Shown: positions 43,315 through 52,850, counted from the first letter of the stretch. The stretch is 64,000 bases of DNA from Flavobacteriaceae bacterium LYZ1037 (GCA_003144015.1 QFWS01000004.1:1-64000), one strand, 5' to 3'. Translations and numbers: made by a program. Notes: a model not told the origin generated them from the letters alone.

Positions 43315-44952
43315 ATGAAAAACAGACTTAAAAGACTCATTATCGTTCCAGTATTAGCTGCAACTATATTTATAACTGGATCTGCCTTTCAAAACGATTT
43401 TTTTGAAATAGCCAAGCAAATAGAAATTTTCACCACCTTATTCAAAGAAATTAATATGAATTATGTGGACGAAACCAATCCTGCAGATTTAATGGATACT
43501 GCCATAAAAGGTATGCTTAAAGATCTGGATCCTTATACCAATTTTTATAACGAACAAGATGTTGAAGCTGAACGCATACGAAGAACAGGAGATTATACTG
43601 GTATTGGAGCTAAAGTAAGAACGCTACATGATAGACTGGTGATTGTTGAGCCTTATAAAGATTATCCTGCAGACAAAGCTGGTTTAAAAGCTGGAGACGA
43701 AATTATTAAAATTGGAGATATTGTTATTGATTCTTATGAAGATGATGCAGGCGACTTATTAAAAGGCACTTCAAACTCGACTATAGAAGTCACCTATTTA
43801 AGACAAGGAAAAGAAAACAAAGCAACCATAACACGTTCTGAAGTTGAAATAGATGCAGTGCCTCATTTCTCGATGATAGACGATAAAACTGGCTACATTG
43901 TTTTAAGTACATTTAATAGCAAAGCATCCTCACAAACAGGTTATGCACTTAAAGATTTAAAAGCTCAAGGCGCCGAAAGTATCATTTTAGATCTTAGAAA
44001 CAATCTTGGAGGCTTGCTTCACGAAGCTGTTAATGTGGTAAATTTATTTGTTAAAAAAGGGCAATTAGTAGTTACCACAAAATCTAAAGTAAAAAAGTAT
44101 AACAGAACTTATTACACGACAAAAGATGCTGTAGATACCGAAATCCCTTTAGTTGTTTTAATAAATGGTAGTAGTGCATCTGCTAGCGAGATTGTTTCAG
44201 GCTCTCTACAAGATTTAGACAGGGCTGTGATAGTAGGTTCGCGTAGTTTTGGAAAAGGCTTGGTGCAACGTCCAAAACCACTTACTTATGGAACCCAATT
44301 AAAAATAACCATTTCTAGATATTACACACCTTCTGGACGTTGTATTCAAGCTTTAGATTATTGGAATAGAGACGATAAAGGTAATGCTGTAAGAATTGAG
44401 AGTAAAGAATATCATGAATTTAAAACTAAAAATGGTCGTCCAGTTTTTGATGGTGGAGGCGTCCTACCAGACGAAGCTTTAGAAATTTCTAAAAATTCTG
44501 CTATTACAAATGCTATTATTGAAGATTTTTTAATTTTCGATTTTGCAACAGATTATTATTACAAGCATCCTAATATTTCAGATGTTAATCAATTGGAATT
44601 ATCTAATACCGATTTTAAAGACTTTAATAATTATCTATCAACAAACAACTTTTCGTTTATAACAGAAACTGAAAAAGCTTTAAATAAAGTATTAGAAAGT
44701 GCTAAAAAAGAAGACTTAGACGATAATATAAAAACAGATTATAATACCTTATTAACCAATTTAAATAATTCGAAAGAATTGGCTATTTCAGAAAATAAAG
44801 ATCAGATTCTATACTTATTAACAGACGAAATAGTTAAACGTTATGCCTACAGAGAAGGTTTATTTGAATATTATAAAATTCATAATCCAGAAATTAAAAA
44901 AGCGACTGAAATCCTTTCAAACCCTATAAAATACAAAGGTTATTTAAGGTAA
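43315..44952 (+). CDS. S41 family C-terminal processing peptidase
   Basis: 545 aa. Signal/anchor at residues 9-26. PDZ domain at ~85-165 (GIGAKVRTLHDRLVIVEPYK, DKAGLKAGDEIIKIGD). Catalytic Ser in NGSSASASEIVSGSL (~285) and Lys in GSRSFGKGLVQ (~310). The C-terminal ~150 residues are helical. Tail-specific protease of the periplasm. Seven bases after rnpA, so co-transcribed. Confidence 0.93.
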   Translation: MKNRLKRLIIVPVLAATIFITGSAFQNDFFEIAKQIEIFTTLFKEINMNYVDETNPADLMDTAIKGMLKDLDPYTNFYNEQDVEAERIRRTGDYTGIGAKVRTLHDRLVIVEPYKDYPADKAGLKAGDEIIKIGDIVIDSYEDDAGDLLKGTSNSTIEVTYLRQGKENKATITRSEVEIDAVPHFSMIDDKTGYIVLSTFNSKASSQTGYALKDLKAQGAESIILDLRNNLGGLLHEAVNVVNLFVKKGQLVVTTKSKVKKYNRTYYTTKDAVDTEIPLVVLINGSSASASEIVSGSLQDLDRAVIVGSRSFGKGLVQRPKPLTYGTQLKITISRYYTPSGRCIQALDYWNRDDKGNAVRIESKEYHEFKTKNGRPVFDGGGVLPDEALEISKNSAITNAIIEDFLIFDFATDYYYKHPNISDVNQLELSNTDFKDFNNYLSTNNFSFITETEKALNKVLESAKKEDLDDNIKTDYNTLLTNLNNSKELAISENKDQILYLLTDEIVKRYAYREGLFEYYKIHNPEIKKATEILSNPIKYKGYLR

Positions 44953-45016
44953 ATTTAGTTCTATTGAAATAGTCGTAGTAAATACTTATATTTACTTGAA
45001 ATTTCATGTGCCTCTT

Positions 45017-45865
45017 ATGAAAAAACTCTTAATTATAACATTCCTTTTTATTGGTTTTTGTGTGTCTGCTCAAACTGAGTTAACACATGAGGTTTATTTT
45101 GAAACCGATGAATTTGAAGTTCCAGAAACCGAACATAATAGACTACTCATGTTCCTTTCTAAGATTGAAGGGTTAGACATAGAAAAAATATCTATTTACG
45201 GGTTTACAGACGATAGAGGAAGTGATTCTTATAACCTGGTACTTTCTCAAGAACGTGCTAACGCTATTAAAACCATATTTTCTAATAACGAATTTGATGA
45301 AACCATTATTACAAACGTAGATGGAAAAGGGAAGATTCTAGTCAAACTTATTAAAGAGGAAGATCTTAATAAAATAAGAGGTTTAAATCGAAAAGTTGAA
45401 ATCATTGTTCAACCTTATAACCCTCCAAGAGAACTTAAACAACCTGAAAAGAAAAATGTTGCCGAATCTTTAAAAGATGACAATTTAAAAGCTGGCGATA
45501 AGATTTTACTAGAAAACATTTTGTTTAAAACAGGATATAGTGTCTTACTTCCAGAATCTAAAAAAACGTTAGAAGAGATGGCAGATGTTATGGTTGAAAG
45601 AAAAGATATTTACTTTACTATTCAAGGCCATGTATGCTGTACACAAAACAGTAGAGATGCCATAGATAGAAAAACCAAACAACGGAATCTATCTGTAGCA
45701 AGAGCTAAATATATTTACGATTATTTAGCAAAAAAAGGCGTCGATAAAAGACGTATGAAATATGTTGGTATGCGTAGAAAATTTCCTCTTGGTGGCGAAC
45801 CAAAATTCGATAGACGTGTGGAAATTTTAATTACTTATGTTGGTGAAACCAGACAAAGAAATTAA
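45017..45865 (+). CDS. OmpA-family protein with two OmpA-like domains
   Basis: 282 aa from the ATG at 45017 (MKKLLIITFLFIGFCVSAQT, a good signal peptide); an in-frame TTG at 44996 is less likely. Two peptidoglycan-binding OmpA-like modules can be seen: first around IYGFTDDRGSDSYNLVLSQE (NR-type RANAIK follows), second around ILFKTGYSVLLPESKKTLEE with YVGMRRKFPLGGE and FDRRVEI. The second lacks the usual TDxxG, reading FTIQGHVCCTQNS instead, so it may be a degenerate copy. It has no N-terminal barrel. Confidence 0.85.
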   Translation: MKKLLIITFLFIGFCVSAQTELTHEVYFETDEFEVPETEHNRLLMFLSKIEGLDIEKISIYGFTDDRGSDSYNLVLSQERANAIKTIFSNNEFDETIITNVDGKGKILVKLIKEEDLNKIRGLNRKVEIIVQPYNPPRELKQPEKKNVAESLKDDNLKAGDKILLENILFKTGYSVLLPESKKTLEEMADVMVERKDIYFTIQGHVCCTQNSRDAIDRKTKQRNLSVARAKYIYDYLAKKGVDKRRMKYVGMRRKFPLGGEPKFDRRVEILITYVGETRQRN

Positions 45866-46305
45866 GTTTTTATCATGGCCATATGTGGAATACCATCTTC
45901 TAAATATTCCTCACCAGTTTCAATAAAACCTAACTGATTATAAAAAATTTTTAAATAACATTGAGCCGAAATTTTAATAATGGTTTCATCAAAATTTTCT
46001 TTTATAGCAGTTATAGAAGCTTTCATAATATCATAACCATATTTATGCTGTCTTTGGTTTTTAGAAACCACAACGCGTCCTATACTTGACTCTTTAAAAT
46101 AATCTCCAGATTTAAAAACACGTGTGTATGCTACTAATGTAGTGTCTTTATAACCTAATATATGGTAGGCTTTTTTATCTTTACCATCCACATCTTGATA
46201 CACGCAATCTTGTTCTACTACAAATACTTCAGCACGTAATTGAAGGACATCATAAAGCTCTTGTGTGGTTAATTCTTTAAACGTTTTTGTAGTAATTTCA
46301 AGCAT
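45862..46305 (-). CDS. GNAT family N-acetyltransferase (ElaA-like)
   Basis: 147 aa from the ATG at 46305. The frame extends to 46329 but that would overlap the CDF gene. ELYDVLQLRAEVFVVEQDCV, DGKDKKAYHILG and IGRVVVSKNQRQHKYGYDIM (acetyl-CoA loop, R-x-x-x-G-x-G variant), then FYNQLGFIETGEEYLEDGIP, are the ElaA pattern. Substrate unknown. Last gene of the rpiB-CDF-GNAT operon on the minus strand; the 3' end overlaps the converging OmpA gene by four bases. Confidence 0.88.
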   Translation of the reverse strand: MLEITTKTFKELTTQELYDVLQLRAEVFVVEQDCVYQDVDGKDKKAYHILGYKDTTLVAYTRVFKSGDYFKESSIGRVVVSKNQRQHKYGYDIMKASITAIKENFDETIIKISAQCYLKIFYNQLGFIETGEEYLEDGIPHMAMIKT

Positions 46306-46315
46306 AACTTTCGTA

Positions 46316-47230
46316 TTAATCCTGAACAATAATTTCTTTAGGATCTTCTTTTTTATATTCTGGTTGAATGGTCACATGGTTGATATTAAACGTGTCGTGT
46401 AACACACGTTCTATATCTACTAACAATATATTAAATTCTTGTGTGGTTATGTTTTCTTCTAAATCTAAATGAGCCTCTAAATGCAACTCATCATCACTTA
46501 AATTCCAAATATGGACATGATGTAATTTTTTAACTTTTGGTAACTGATTTACAATTCTAACCACCTCTTTTATATTGATGTGGTCAGGCGTGAATAACAT
46601 AAGCATTTTTGTAGAGGTTTTTAATAAATCGTAACCTACAATAATTAAATACATAGCTATTAAAAAAGTTAATACACTATCTACCCAAAACAATAGATAA
46701 TATTTCATTAGCAAACCACCAATCAAAACAGCTACACTTGCTAACATATCTGTTAGTAAATGCAAATAAGCCGACCGAATGTTAATGTTATTTTTTGATT
46801 CTTTTTTAAGTAATAGTACACTCAAGCCATTAGCAAAAATAGCTATCAACGACAACCAAATAACCAGATTAGATTCAATTTCTTGAGGGTCTTGAAACCG
46901 TTTTACAGCTTCAATAATCAATAAAATAGCAACAATTATTAAAGTGGCAGCATTAATAAAAGCAGCTAGAATTTCAGCACGTTTATAACCAAAAGTTCTA
47001 TTTATAGAGGCTTTACGTTTTGATAATTTTGAGGCAACATAACTAACTACTAAAGATATTACATCGCTAAAATTATGTAAAGCATCACTTAATAATGCCA
47101 AACTTCCAGAAATAATACCACCAATAATTTGTGCAGCAGTAATTAAGATGTTTAAAAAAATGGAAATTAATAGGTTTCTATCTTTAACATCTTTATAATC
47201 ATGAATATGGTTGTGCTGCGAATGACTCAT
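46316..47230 (-). CDS. Cation diffusion facilitator transporter (CzcD/ZitB type)
   Basis: 304 aa with six membrane helices in the first ~205 residues. Metal-site motifs: ALLSDALHNFSDVISL in helix 2 (HxxxD) and YLHLLTDMLASVAVL in helix 5. The His-rich N-terminus (MSHSQHNHIHDY) and the C-terminal cytoplasmic domain with LHHVHIWNL are typical of zinc CDFs. Exports Zn2+ or related ions in exchange for protons. It directly abuts rpiB (no gap) and precedes the GNAT gene. Confidence 0.93.
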   Translation of the reverse strand: MSHSQHNHIHDYKDVKDRNLLISIFLNILITAAQIIGGIISGSLALLSDALHNFSDVISLVVSYVASKLSKRKASINRTFGYKRAEILAAFINAATLIIVAILLIIEAVKRFQDPQEIESNLVIWLSLIAIFANGLSVLLLKKESKNNINIRSAYLHLLTDMLASVAVLIGGLLMKYYLLFWVDSVLTFLIAMYLIIVGYDLLKTSTKMLMLFTPDHINIKEVVRIVNQLPKVKKLHHVHIWNLSDDELHLEAHLDLEENITTQEFNILLVDIERVLHDTFNINHVTIQPEYKKEDPKEIIVQD

Positions 47231-47665
47231 TTAACAAGACAGAGGAATTTTATTCACTCGTGTTTCGTGTCGTCCTCCTTCAAAGGCTGTTTCTAAAAAC
47301 GTATCTACCATTTCTATGGCTTGAGGTAAAGCTGTAAACCTTGCTGGAATACTTAATATATTTGCATTGTTATGTTGTCTTGCAAGTGCTACAATTTCTT
47401 TTGTCCAACATAATGCAGAACGTACACCTTGATGCTTATTAGCAGTCATATTAGCGCCATTACCACTCCCACAAATTATAATACCAAAATCTACTTTTTG
47501 AAATTCAACATCTTTTGCTACTGGATGTACAAAATCTGGATAATCCACACTATCATTCGTGTTTGTTCCATGGTTAGTAACTGTAAATCCTTTAGCTTCT
47601 AAATGTTTTATTACAGCAAGTTTATAATCTGTTCCAGCGTGATCGTTACCAATTGAAATTTTCAT
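47231..47665 (-). CDS. rpiB: Ribose-5-phosphate isomerase B
   Basis: 144 aa. ISIGNDHAGTDYKLAVIKHL at the start and GIIICGSGNGANMTANKHQG, which includes the catalytic region, then CWTKEIVALARQHNNANILS are RpiB signatures. It interconverts ribose-5-phosphate and ribulose-5-phosphate. First gene of the operon with the CDF and GNAT genes; upstream lies the gene-free candidate origin. Confidence 0.94.
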   Translation of the reverse strand: MKISIGNDHAGTDYKLAVIKHLEAKGFTVTNHGTNTNDSVDYPDFVHPVAKDVEFQKVDFGIIICGSGNGANMTANKHQGVRSALCWTKEIVALARQHNNANILSIPARFTALPQAIEMVDTFLETAFEGGRHETRVNKIPLSC

Positions 47666-48474
47666 TTTTTAAGTTGTGTTTTTGTTAATGTAAAGGTACA
47701 AAATGTAGGTATATAGCTTATCATTTTTTATATCTTTAGTAAATGGTTTATTATAATTGTTAATAGCTTCCTATAATAAATCTCACAACCTGTTAATAAC
47801 TGTTTATAATTAATTAAAACTAAAACTGGGTTTATTCAATAAATTTTACAAGCAAGAATTGGGTTGAAACCACCAAAATATAACTCATGTATTTTTAGAC
47901 AAGTTTTCAGACATAAATTTTAGTTTATAAACACAAAAACTTAAAATATTTATGAATAATATATCGTAAATAATGGTTATCAACAGTTGTTAATAGTAAA
48001 ATTAAAACCATTAAAAATTAACCATTTAGATAGCTAATAACTTGTTAATAGAACTTAATAAGTCATATATCAAACTATATCTTCATAAAGTTATAACAGC
48101 TATTAACAGACTATCATCATCATTAATATTTTTTTAAATTTTAAAAGAAAAAGATGATTATCTATATATATGTTTATAACTACTCTTTTAATATTGATTT
48201 TGTTATTTATAATAAAAAGTAGAATCTATTTAAATTAATAAAAAGAGATTATTAACTGGTGTAACATGTATTTGTTTAAGGTAATCCTTAGGATGCTTTT
48301 CTGTAATTTAACAATTTAGAAACATCATTTAATATTAAAAACGTAGCTTTGCACTATTCTTAATGAATTGATTTAAAAGAATTCATAATATTTTAAACAG
48401 ACTTCCTAGATTAAAACATTCGTCCGAATGTAAAAAATTCAGTACATTGAGATTAATAAATGATTACAAAATAA
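47666..48474. other. 809-bp gene-free AT-rich region: candidate replication origin (oriC)
   Basis: No ORF or RNA can be supported. Eight copies of TGTTNATA(A/G) lie within 422 bases: 47758, 47791, 47801, 47977 (minus), 47988, 48043, 48100 (minus) and 48171. They resemble DnaA boxes (TGTGGATAA), the one at 47977-47985 (TTATCAACA) most closely. Long A/T tracts around 48121-48240 could be the unwinding element. The region also holds the rnr promoter (48344). An origin between rpiB and rnr is inferred; dnaA is not in the window. Confidence 0.5.
48344..48351 (+). promoter_or_regulatory. Putative -7 promoter box of rnr
   Basis: TAGCTTTG matches TAnnTTTG, 123 bases before the rnr start, giving a long leader. 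Confidence 0.45.
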
Positions 48475-50706
48475 ATGACAAAAAAGAAAAAAAGGAAACC
48501 TTCACATAACAAGATTTCCAACCTTACAAATACCATTCTTAGTATTTTAAAAAAAGAAAGAAACCAAACCTTCAACTATAAACAAATTGCTTCTAAACTC
48601 GGTGTTAACGATGCTAGTAGTAGAAATCAAATTATAAAAAAACTTCAAGATTTAAAAGCAAAGCAAGAAATTGAAGAAGTAGAAAGAGGCAAATTTAAAG
48701 CCATTGTTAATACAGAATATCACACAGGTCGTGTAGATATGGCCTCTAGAGGTTCTGGATATATTATTAGCGACGATTTTGAAGACGATATCTATATTTC
48801 TTCAAATAATATGAACAAAGCGCTTCATGGAGATGAAGTAGAATTTTATGCTTATAAACGTTTAAAACGAGGCAAACGCGAAGGTGAAATTACCAGTATT
48901 ATAAAACGTGCTAAAAGCGAATATGTTGGCGTGATTCAAATTCATAAAAGCTATGCTTTTGTGGTTGCAGATGGCAATAAAATGTATACAGATATTTTTG
49001 TTCCAATTAATAAAATTAACAAAGCTGAAGACGGAGATAAAGTACTTGTTTCCTTAGAAGATTGGCCAGAAAAAGCCGATTCTCCTTCTGGAAAAGTCCT
49101 TAAAGTTTTAGGAAAACCAGGAGAACACAACACAGAAATACATGCTATTTTAGCAGAATATGGTTTGCCTTACGATTTTCCACATGAAGTTGAAGAGTAT
49201 GCTAACAAAATTGATACCTCTATTACTAAAGAAGAAATAGCCAAACGTCGCGATATGCGAGATGTTTTGACGTTTACAATAGATCCAAAAGATGCTAAAG
49301 ATTTCGATGATGCCTTATCATTCAAGATTTTAGATAATGGCTTATTCGAAATTGGTATTCACATTGCAGATGTATCACATTATGTACAACCAAATACTAT
49401 TTTAGACGATGAAGCTTACGAACGTGCTACTTCGGTTTACTTAGTAGATCGCGTGGTACCAATGTTACCAGAAGTATTATCTAATAATGCTTGTTCTTTA
49501 AGACCAAACGAAGAGAAATATACCTTTTCTGCCGTTTTTCAAATGAATGATAAAGGCGAGGTTAAACACGAATGGTTTGGAAGAACCGTTACTTATAGCG
49601 ATGCTCGTTTTGCTTATGAAGAAGCTCAGGCTATTATTGAAAATAATGTAAATGTCATGCTGAGCTCTGTCGAAGCATCTCAAATAAACACAACCATCCC
49701 ATCCAAAGTTGCTATTAGTGGAAAAGAATACAAAACAACGTCAGAAATAGCGTTTGCTACTTTAAAATTAAACGAACTTTCTAAAATTATGCGTTCTAAA
49801 CGCATGCGTTCGGGAGCTATTTCTTTCGATAAAGTAGAAGTGAAATTTAATTTAGATGAAGAAGCAAATCCTATAGGAGTGTTCTTTAAAACCAGTAAAG
49901 ATGCAAATAAATTAATTGAAGAATTTATGTTGTTAGCTAATAGAAAAGTGGCAGAATTTATTGGAAAACAATCACCAAAAAAGACTTTTATTTATCGTGT
50001 TCACGATGAGCCAGACGAAAGCAAACTTGCAGCTTTACAAAATGTAGTGAGTCGTTTTGGTTATAAATTAAATTTTAAAGATCGAAAAAGTGTGGCTTCC
50101 TCTTTAAACAATTTATTAACTGAAGTTAATGGAAAAAAAGAGCAGAATTTAGTCGATACTTTAACTATTAGAACCATGAGTAAAGCCGAATATACCACTA
50201 AAAATATTGGGCATTATGGTTTAGCTTTCGATTATTACAGTCACTTTACTTCACCTATTCGTCGTTACCCAGATGTCATGGCTCATCGTTTGTTACAGCA
50301 TTATTTAGATGGTGGAAAATCGGTTAACGAAGATATTTACGAAGATAAATGCAACCATTCTAGTAATATGGAAAACCTGTCTACAAAAGCAGAAAGAGAT
50401 TCCATAAAGTACATGCAAATTAGATTTATGCAAGATCATCAAGATGAAGAATTTGTTGGTGTAATTTCAGGAGTTACAGATTGGGGAATTTATGTAGAAA
50501 TTATTGAAAACAAATGTGAAGGCATGGTAAGTGTTCGTAATATGAAAGACGACCATTATGTATTTGATGAAGATCATTATGCTTTAATAGGAAAAAACTC
50601 TAAAACCATGTATCAACTTGGAGACGAAGTCGTTGTAAAAGTAAAAGATACCGATTTAGTAAAAAAACATTTAGATTTTACCTTGATTGGTAAACATGAG
50701 GAATAG
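48475..50706 (+). CDS. rnr: Ribonuclease R with an in-frame palindromic-repeat insertion
   Basis: 743 aa. N-terminal HTH-like region (~10-60), two cold-shock domains (~75-215), RNB catalytic domain with DPKDAKDFDDALSF and LSNNACSLRPNEEKYTFS, and a C-terminal S1 domain (DEEFVGVISGVTDWGIYVEI). 3'-to-5' exonuclease that degrades structured RNA. Residues 394-403 (VMLSSVEASQ), within a longer-than-usual loop (~389-420), are encoded by a piece of a palindromic intergenic repeat whose full relative lies at 59661. The catalytic motifs are intact and the frame is kept, so the enzyme is probably active. Confidence 0.95.
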   Translation: MTKKKKRKPSHNKISNLTNTILSILKKERNQTFNYKQIASKLGVNDASSRNQIIKKLQDLKAKQEIEEVERGKFKAIVNTEYHTGRVDMASRGSGYIISDDFEDDIYISSNNMNKALHGDEVEFYAYKRLKRGKREGEITSIIKRAKSEYVGVIQIHKSYAFVVADGNKMYTDIFVPINKINKAEDGDKVLVSLEDWPEKADSPSGKVLKVLGKPGEHNTEIHAILAEYGLPYDFPHEVEEYANKIDTSITKEEIAKRRDMRDVLTFTIDPKDAKDFDDALSFKILDNGLFEIGIHIADVSHYVQPNTILDDEAYERATSVYLVDRVVPMLPEVLSNNACSLRPNEEKYTFSAVFQMNDKGEVKHEWFGRTVTYSDARFAYEEAQAIIENNVNVMLSSVEASQINTTIPSKVAISGKEYKTTSEIAFATLKLNELSKIMRSKRMRSGAISFDKVEVKFNLDEEANPIGVFFKTSKDANKLIEEFMLLANRKVAEFIGKQSPKKTFIYRVHDEPDESKLAALQNVVSRFGYKLNFKDRKSVASSLNNLLTEVNGKKEQNLVDTLTIRTMSKAEYTTKNIGHYGLAFDYYSHFTSPIRRYPDVMAHRLLQHYLDGGKSVNEDIYEDKCNHSSNMENLSTKAERDSIKYMQIRFMQDHQDEEFVGVISGVTDWGIYVEIIENKCEGMVSVRNMKDDHYVFDEDHYALIGKNSKTMYQLGDEVVVKVKDTDLVKKHLDFTLIGKHEE
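49654..49683 (+). repeat. Palindromic repeat fragment inside rnr
   Basis: Starts GTCATGCTGAGC and ends CGAAGCATCTCAA. It matches the left half of the repeat at 59661 (GTCATTCAGAGC...CGAAGAATCTCAA). The paired positions ATGCT/AGCAT here and ATTC/GAAT there differ in a compensatory way, which supports a conserved hairpin. Confidence 0.7.
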
Positions 50707-50801
50707 TTTTTGTTACTTACTTAAAACGTCAGTTCTAGTGATTTTTTATAATTAAAATAAAATCTAAAACATTTTTTAAAACTTAAAAGAATTATATACA
50801 T

Positions 50802-51473
50802 ATGAAACAGATAATTTTTGCAAGCCTCTTGTTTGCAGTAACTAGTATTAATGCACAAATTGAAAAGAATTTAGGAGATTTTACAGAACTTAAAGTGTAC
50901 GACAGAATAGAGGTAGAACTTATAAAATCGGACACAAATAAAGTAATTATTACAGGTAAAAATACAGAAGATGTCGTTATGGTTAATAAAAATGGCACCT
51001 TAAAAATACGTATGACAGTTCCAAAAATTTTCAATGGAGATGAAACAACAGTACAATTATATTATACTAATATTGATATTATAGATGCCAACGAAGGCAC
51101 TTTTATAAGCTCTAACGATGTTATTAAACAATTCGAAATTGATGTTCGTGCACAAGAAGGTGGAAGTGTGAAATTAATGGTTGAAGATGTAACGTTTGTT
51201 GAAGCTAAAGCAATTACTGGAGGTGTTATTCGTATTTCAGGACAAGCTATAAGTCAAAACATCGATTTAACGACTGGAGGTTCTTTTTTAGGAAAAGACT
51301 TAGAAACAGAAAAAGCAAAAGTAACAATTAGAGCAGCTGGTGAAGCACATATTAAAGCTAGTCAAGAAGTAAATGTAAAGGTAAAAGCAGGAGGAACAGC
51401 TTATATTTATGGAAATCCGGAAACAGTAAATGAAAAAACGGTTCTAGGTGGAAAGATTATACGTAAAGATTAA
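50802..51473 (+). CDS. Head GIN domain-containing (DUF2807) protein
   Basis: 223 aa. Signal peptide MKQIIFASLLFAVTSINAQ. The rest is a right-handed beta-helix-like repeat region: LKVYDRIEVELIKSDTNKVI begins the head-GIN/DUF2807 pattern and the protein continues with short beta turns of the type GTLKIRMTVPK and GGVIRISGQAIS. An extracytoplasmic protein of unknown function, widespread in Bacteroidota. Stand-alone gene between rnr and the LysE-type gene. Confidence 0.85.
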   Translation: MKQIIFASLLFAVTSINAQIEKNLGDFTELKVYDRIEVELIKSDTNKVIITGKNTEDVVMVNKNGTLKIRMTVPKIFNGDETTVQLYYTNIDIIDANEGTFISSNDVIKQFEIDVRAQEGGSVKLMVEDVTFVEAKAITGGVIRISGQAISQNIDLTTGGSFLGKDLETEKAKVTIRAAGEAHIKASQEVNVKVKAGGTAYIYGNPETVNEKTVLGGKIIRKD

Positions 51474-51561
51474 TTTTAAAAATTGGATCTATTTATGTCA
51501 TCTTAAAAAGCTTGAAACGTGTTACAGGTAACTTTATCTTTAATTCGCTAAAATTTTTATG

Positions 51562-51569
51562 TAATTTTG
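51562..51569 (+). promoter_or_regulatory. -7 promoter box of the LysE-family gene
   Basis: TAATTTTG matches TAnnTTTG, 18 bases before the ATG at 51588. Confidence 0.6.
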
Positions 51570-51587
51570 TAGAAACACCTCGTTTGT

Positions 51588-52277
51588 ATGCAAGATGCTA
51601 TTCTTACAGCAATTCCATTTGGTATTCTTTTATCGTTCACTATTGGACCTGTCTTTTTTGTGCTCCTAGAAACCAGCGCAACAAAAGGACTTAAAAGTGC
51701 TTTAATATTCGATTTTGGTGTTATTCTAGCAGATATTCTATTTATTATTGTAGCCTTTTACAGTACTACTAAATTGTTGGATAAAATTAAAGACGATCCA
51801 AATTTTCTCATCTTTGGTGGTGTTTTGCTAACAGTTTATGGGTTTATTTCTTTTATAAAAACTTCAAAATCTTTTCGTGAAATTGTTAGGGAATACCACA
51901 CAGTTGAGATAAAAAAGAAATTTGGAATGCTTTTTATTAAAGGATTTTTACTCAATTTTATTAATGTTGGCGTGCTTTTAGGATGGTTAGGATTTATTGT
52001 TATTGGAAATTCTTTTACAGAAACTAATCAAGAACTTTGGGTATTCTTAGCAACAATATTGGCTGTATATTTTCTAGTAGATTTACTTAAAATGATAGCT
52101 GCAAAAACACTAAAGAGTAAATTAACCCCAAGACGTATTTTTAAAACTAAAAAAATAGTCTCTTTAGTAATTTTAGGATTCGGTATCTTATTACTGGTAC
52201 AAGGCTTTTTTCCTAAAGAAAAAGAACTTATTAAAGATAAGCTCGAGCAAATTAATCCTATTAAAAGTGATTCATAA
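51588..52277 (+). CDS. LysE family translocator
   Basis: 229 aa with about six membrane helices. The N-terminus AILTAIPFGILLSFTIGPVF and the SATKGLKSALIFDFGVILAD segment carry the LysE/RhtB pattern (GP in helix 1 and G-x(4)-G-x(3)-G-like helix 2). The protein ends with a polar K/E-rich tail. Exports amino acids or other small solutes; the substrate is not predictable. Starts within a separate promoter region, alone or with the next gene (39 bases on). Confidence 0.85.
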   Translation: MQDAILTAIPFGILLSFTIGPVFFVLLETSATKGLKSALIFDFGVILADILFIIVAFYSTTKLLDKIKDDPNFLIFGGVLLTVYGFISFIKTSKSFREIVREYHTVEIKKKFGMLFIKGFLLNFINVGVLLGWLGFIVIGNSFTETNQELWVFLATILAVYFLVDLLKMIAAKTLKSKLTPRRIFKTKKIVSLVILGFGILLLVQGFFPKEKELIKDKLEQINPIKSDS

Positions 52278-52315
52278 TTCTTCTTAAAAATTCATAGTTT
52301 TTTATTTATTAACAC

Positions 52316-52666
52316 ATGTCAAAAATTCAATATCGTATTTATGTGATAGAATTATCTAAACGGGTTTTTACTGAAAACAGAAAATTTCGTGAAGCAAATC
52401 CGCAATTTAATGGTGTTTTAGAATGTTTATATGTTGGCATGACTAGCAAAACCCCTAAGGAAAGATTTGAACAACATAAGACAGGATTTAGAAATATAAA
52501 AGGTCACAAATTATCTTCTACAATTGTTCAAAAATACGGTTCTTATTTAAGACCAAGTCTTTATAATTATATAGATCCAATAAACTCTAGAGCAGAAGCA
52601 CTTAAAATGGAAGAACAAGTAGCTTTAGAGTTAAGGAGACAACGTTATGCTGTCTGGTTTAATTAA
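52316..52666 (+). CDS. GIY-YIG nuclease-like protein
   Basis: 116 aa. YRIYVIEL near the start and CLYVGMTSKTPKERFEQHKTG (~41-61) are the two GIY-YIG strands in variant form (R-I-Y and Y-V-G), followed by a conserved arginine, and a later glutamate lies in KMEEQVALELR. Single-domain proteins like this can be structure-specific nucleases or inactive relatives. Stand-alone; not in a repair operon. Confidence 0.75.
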   Translation: MSKIQYRIYVIELSKRVFTENRKFREANPQFNGVLECLYVGMTSKTPKERFEQHKTGFRNIKGHKLSSTIVQKYGSYLRPSLYNYIDPINSRAEALKMEEQVALELRRQRYAVWFN

Positions 52667-52765
52667 CGTTCATTCAAAAATTAAGTTTGAAAACTATTGA
52701 AATGTTGCGTATAAATGCAAACACTGTAAATGGTGAACGACTATACCTAATTTTTTTTATTTTTT

Positions 52766-52850
52766 TTAAAAAACAAAGCTACCTAAATGATAACTCTTTC
52801 TTGAGGTGTCGTGTTAATAAACTTTCTTACTAGCTGAAGATGGTGTGTTA
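52766..52850 (-). pseudogene. Decayed partial copy of tRNA-Cys and its flank
   Basis: Plus-strand AAAGCTACCTAAATGATAACTC, then TTTCTTGAGGTGTCG, resembles the terminator-plus-3' end of the real tRNA-Cys (52880-52922) nearly base for base. The body then diverges, with only AGATGGTGT recognisable about 30 bases later. No cloverleaf can be drawn. It is therefore a duplicated, decayed tRNA end, as left behind by insertion and loss of an integrating element, or by tandem duplication. Confidence 0.55.
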
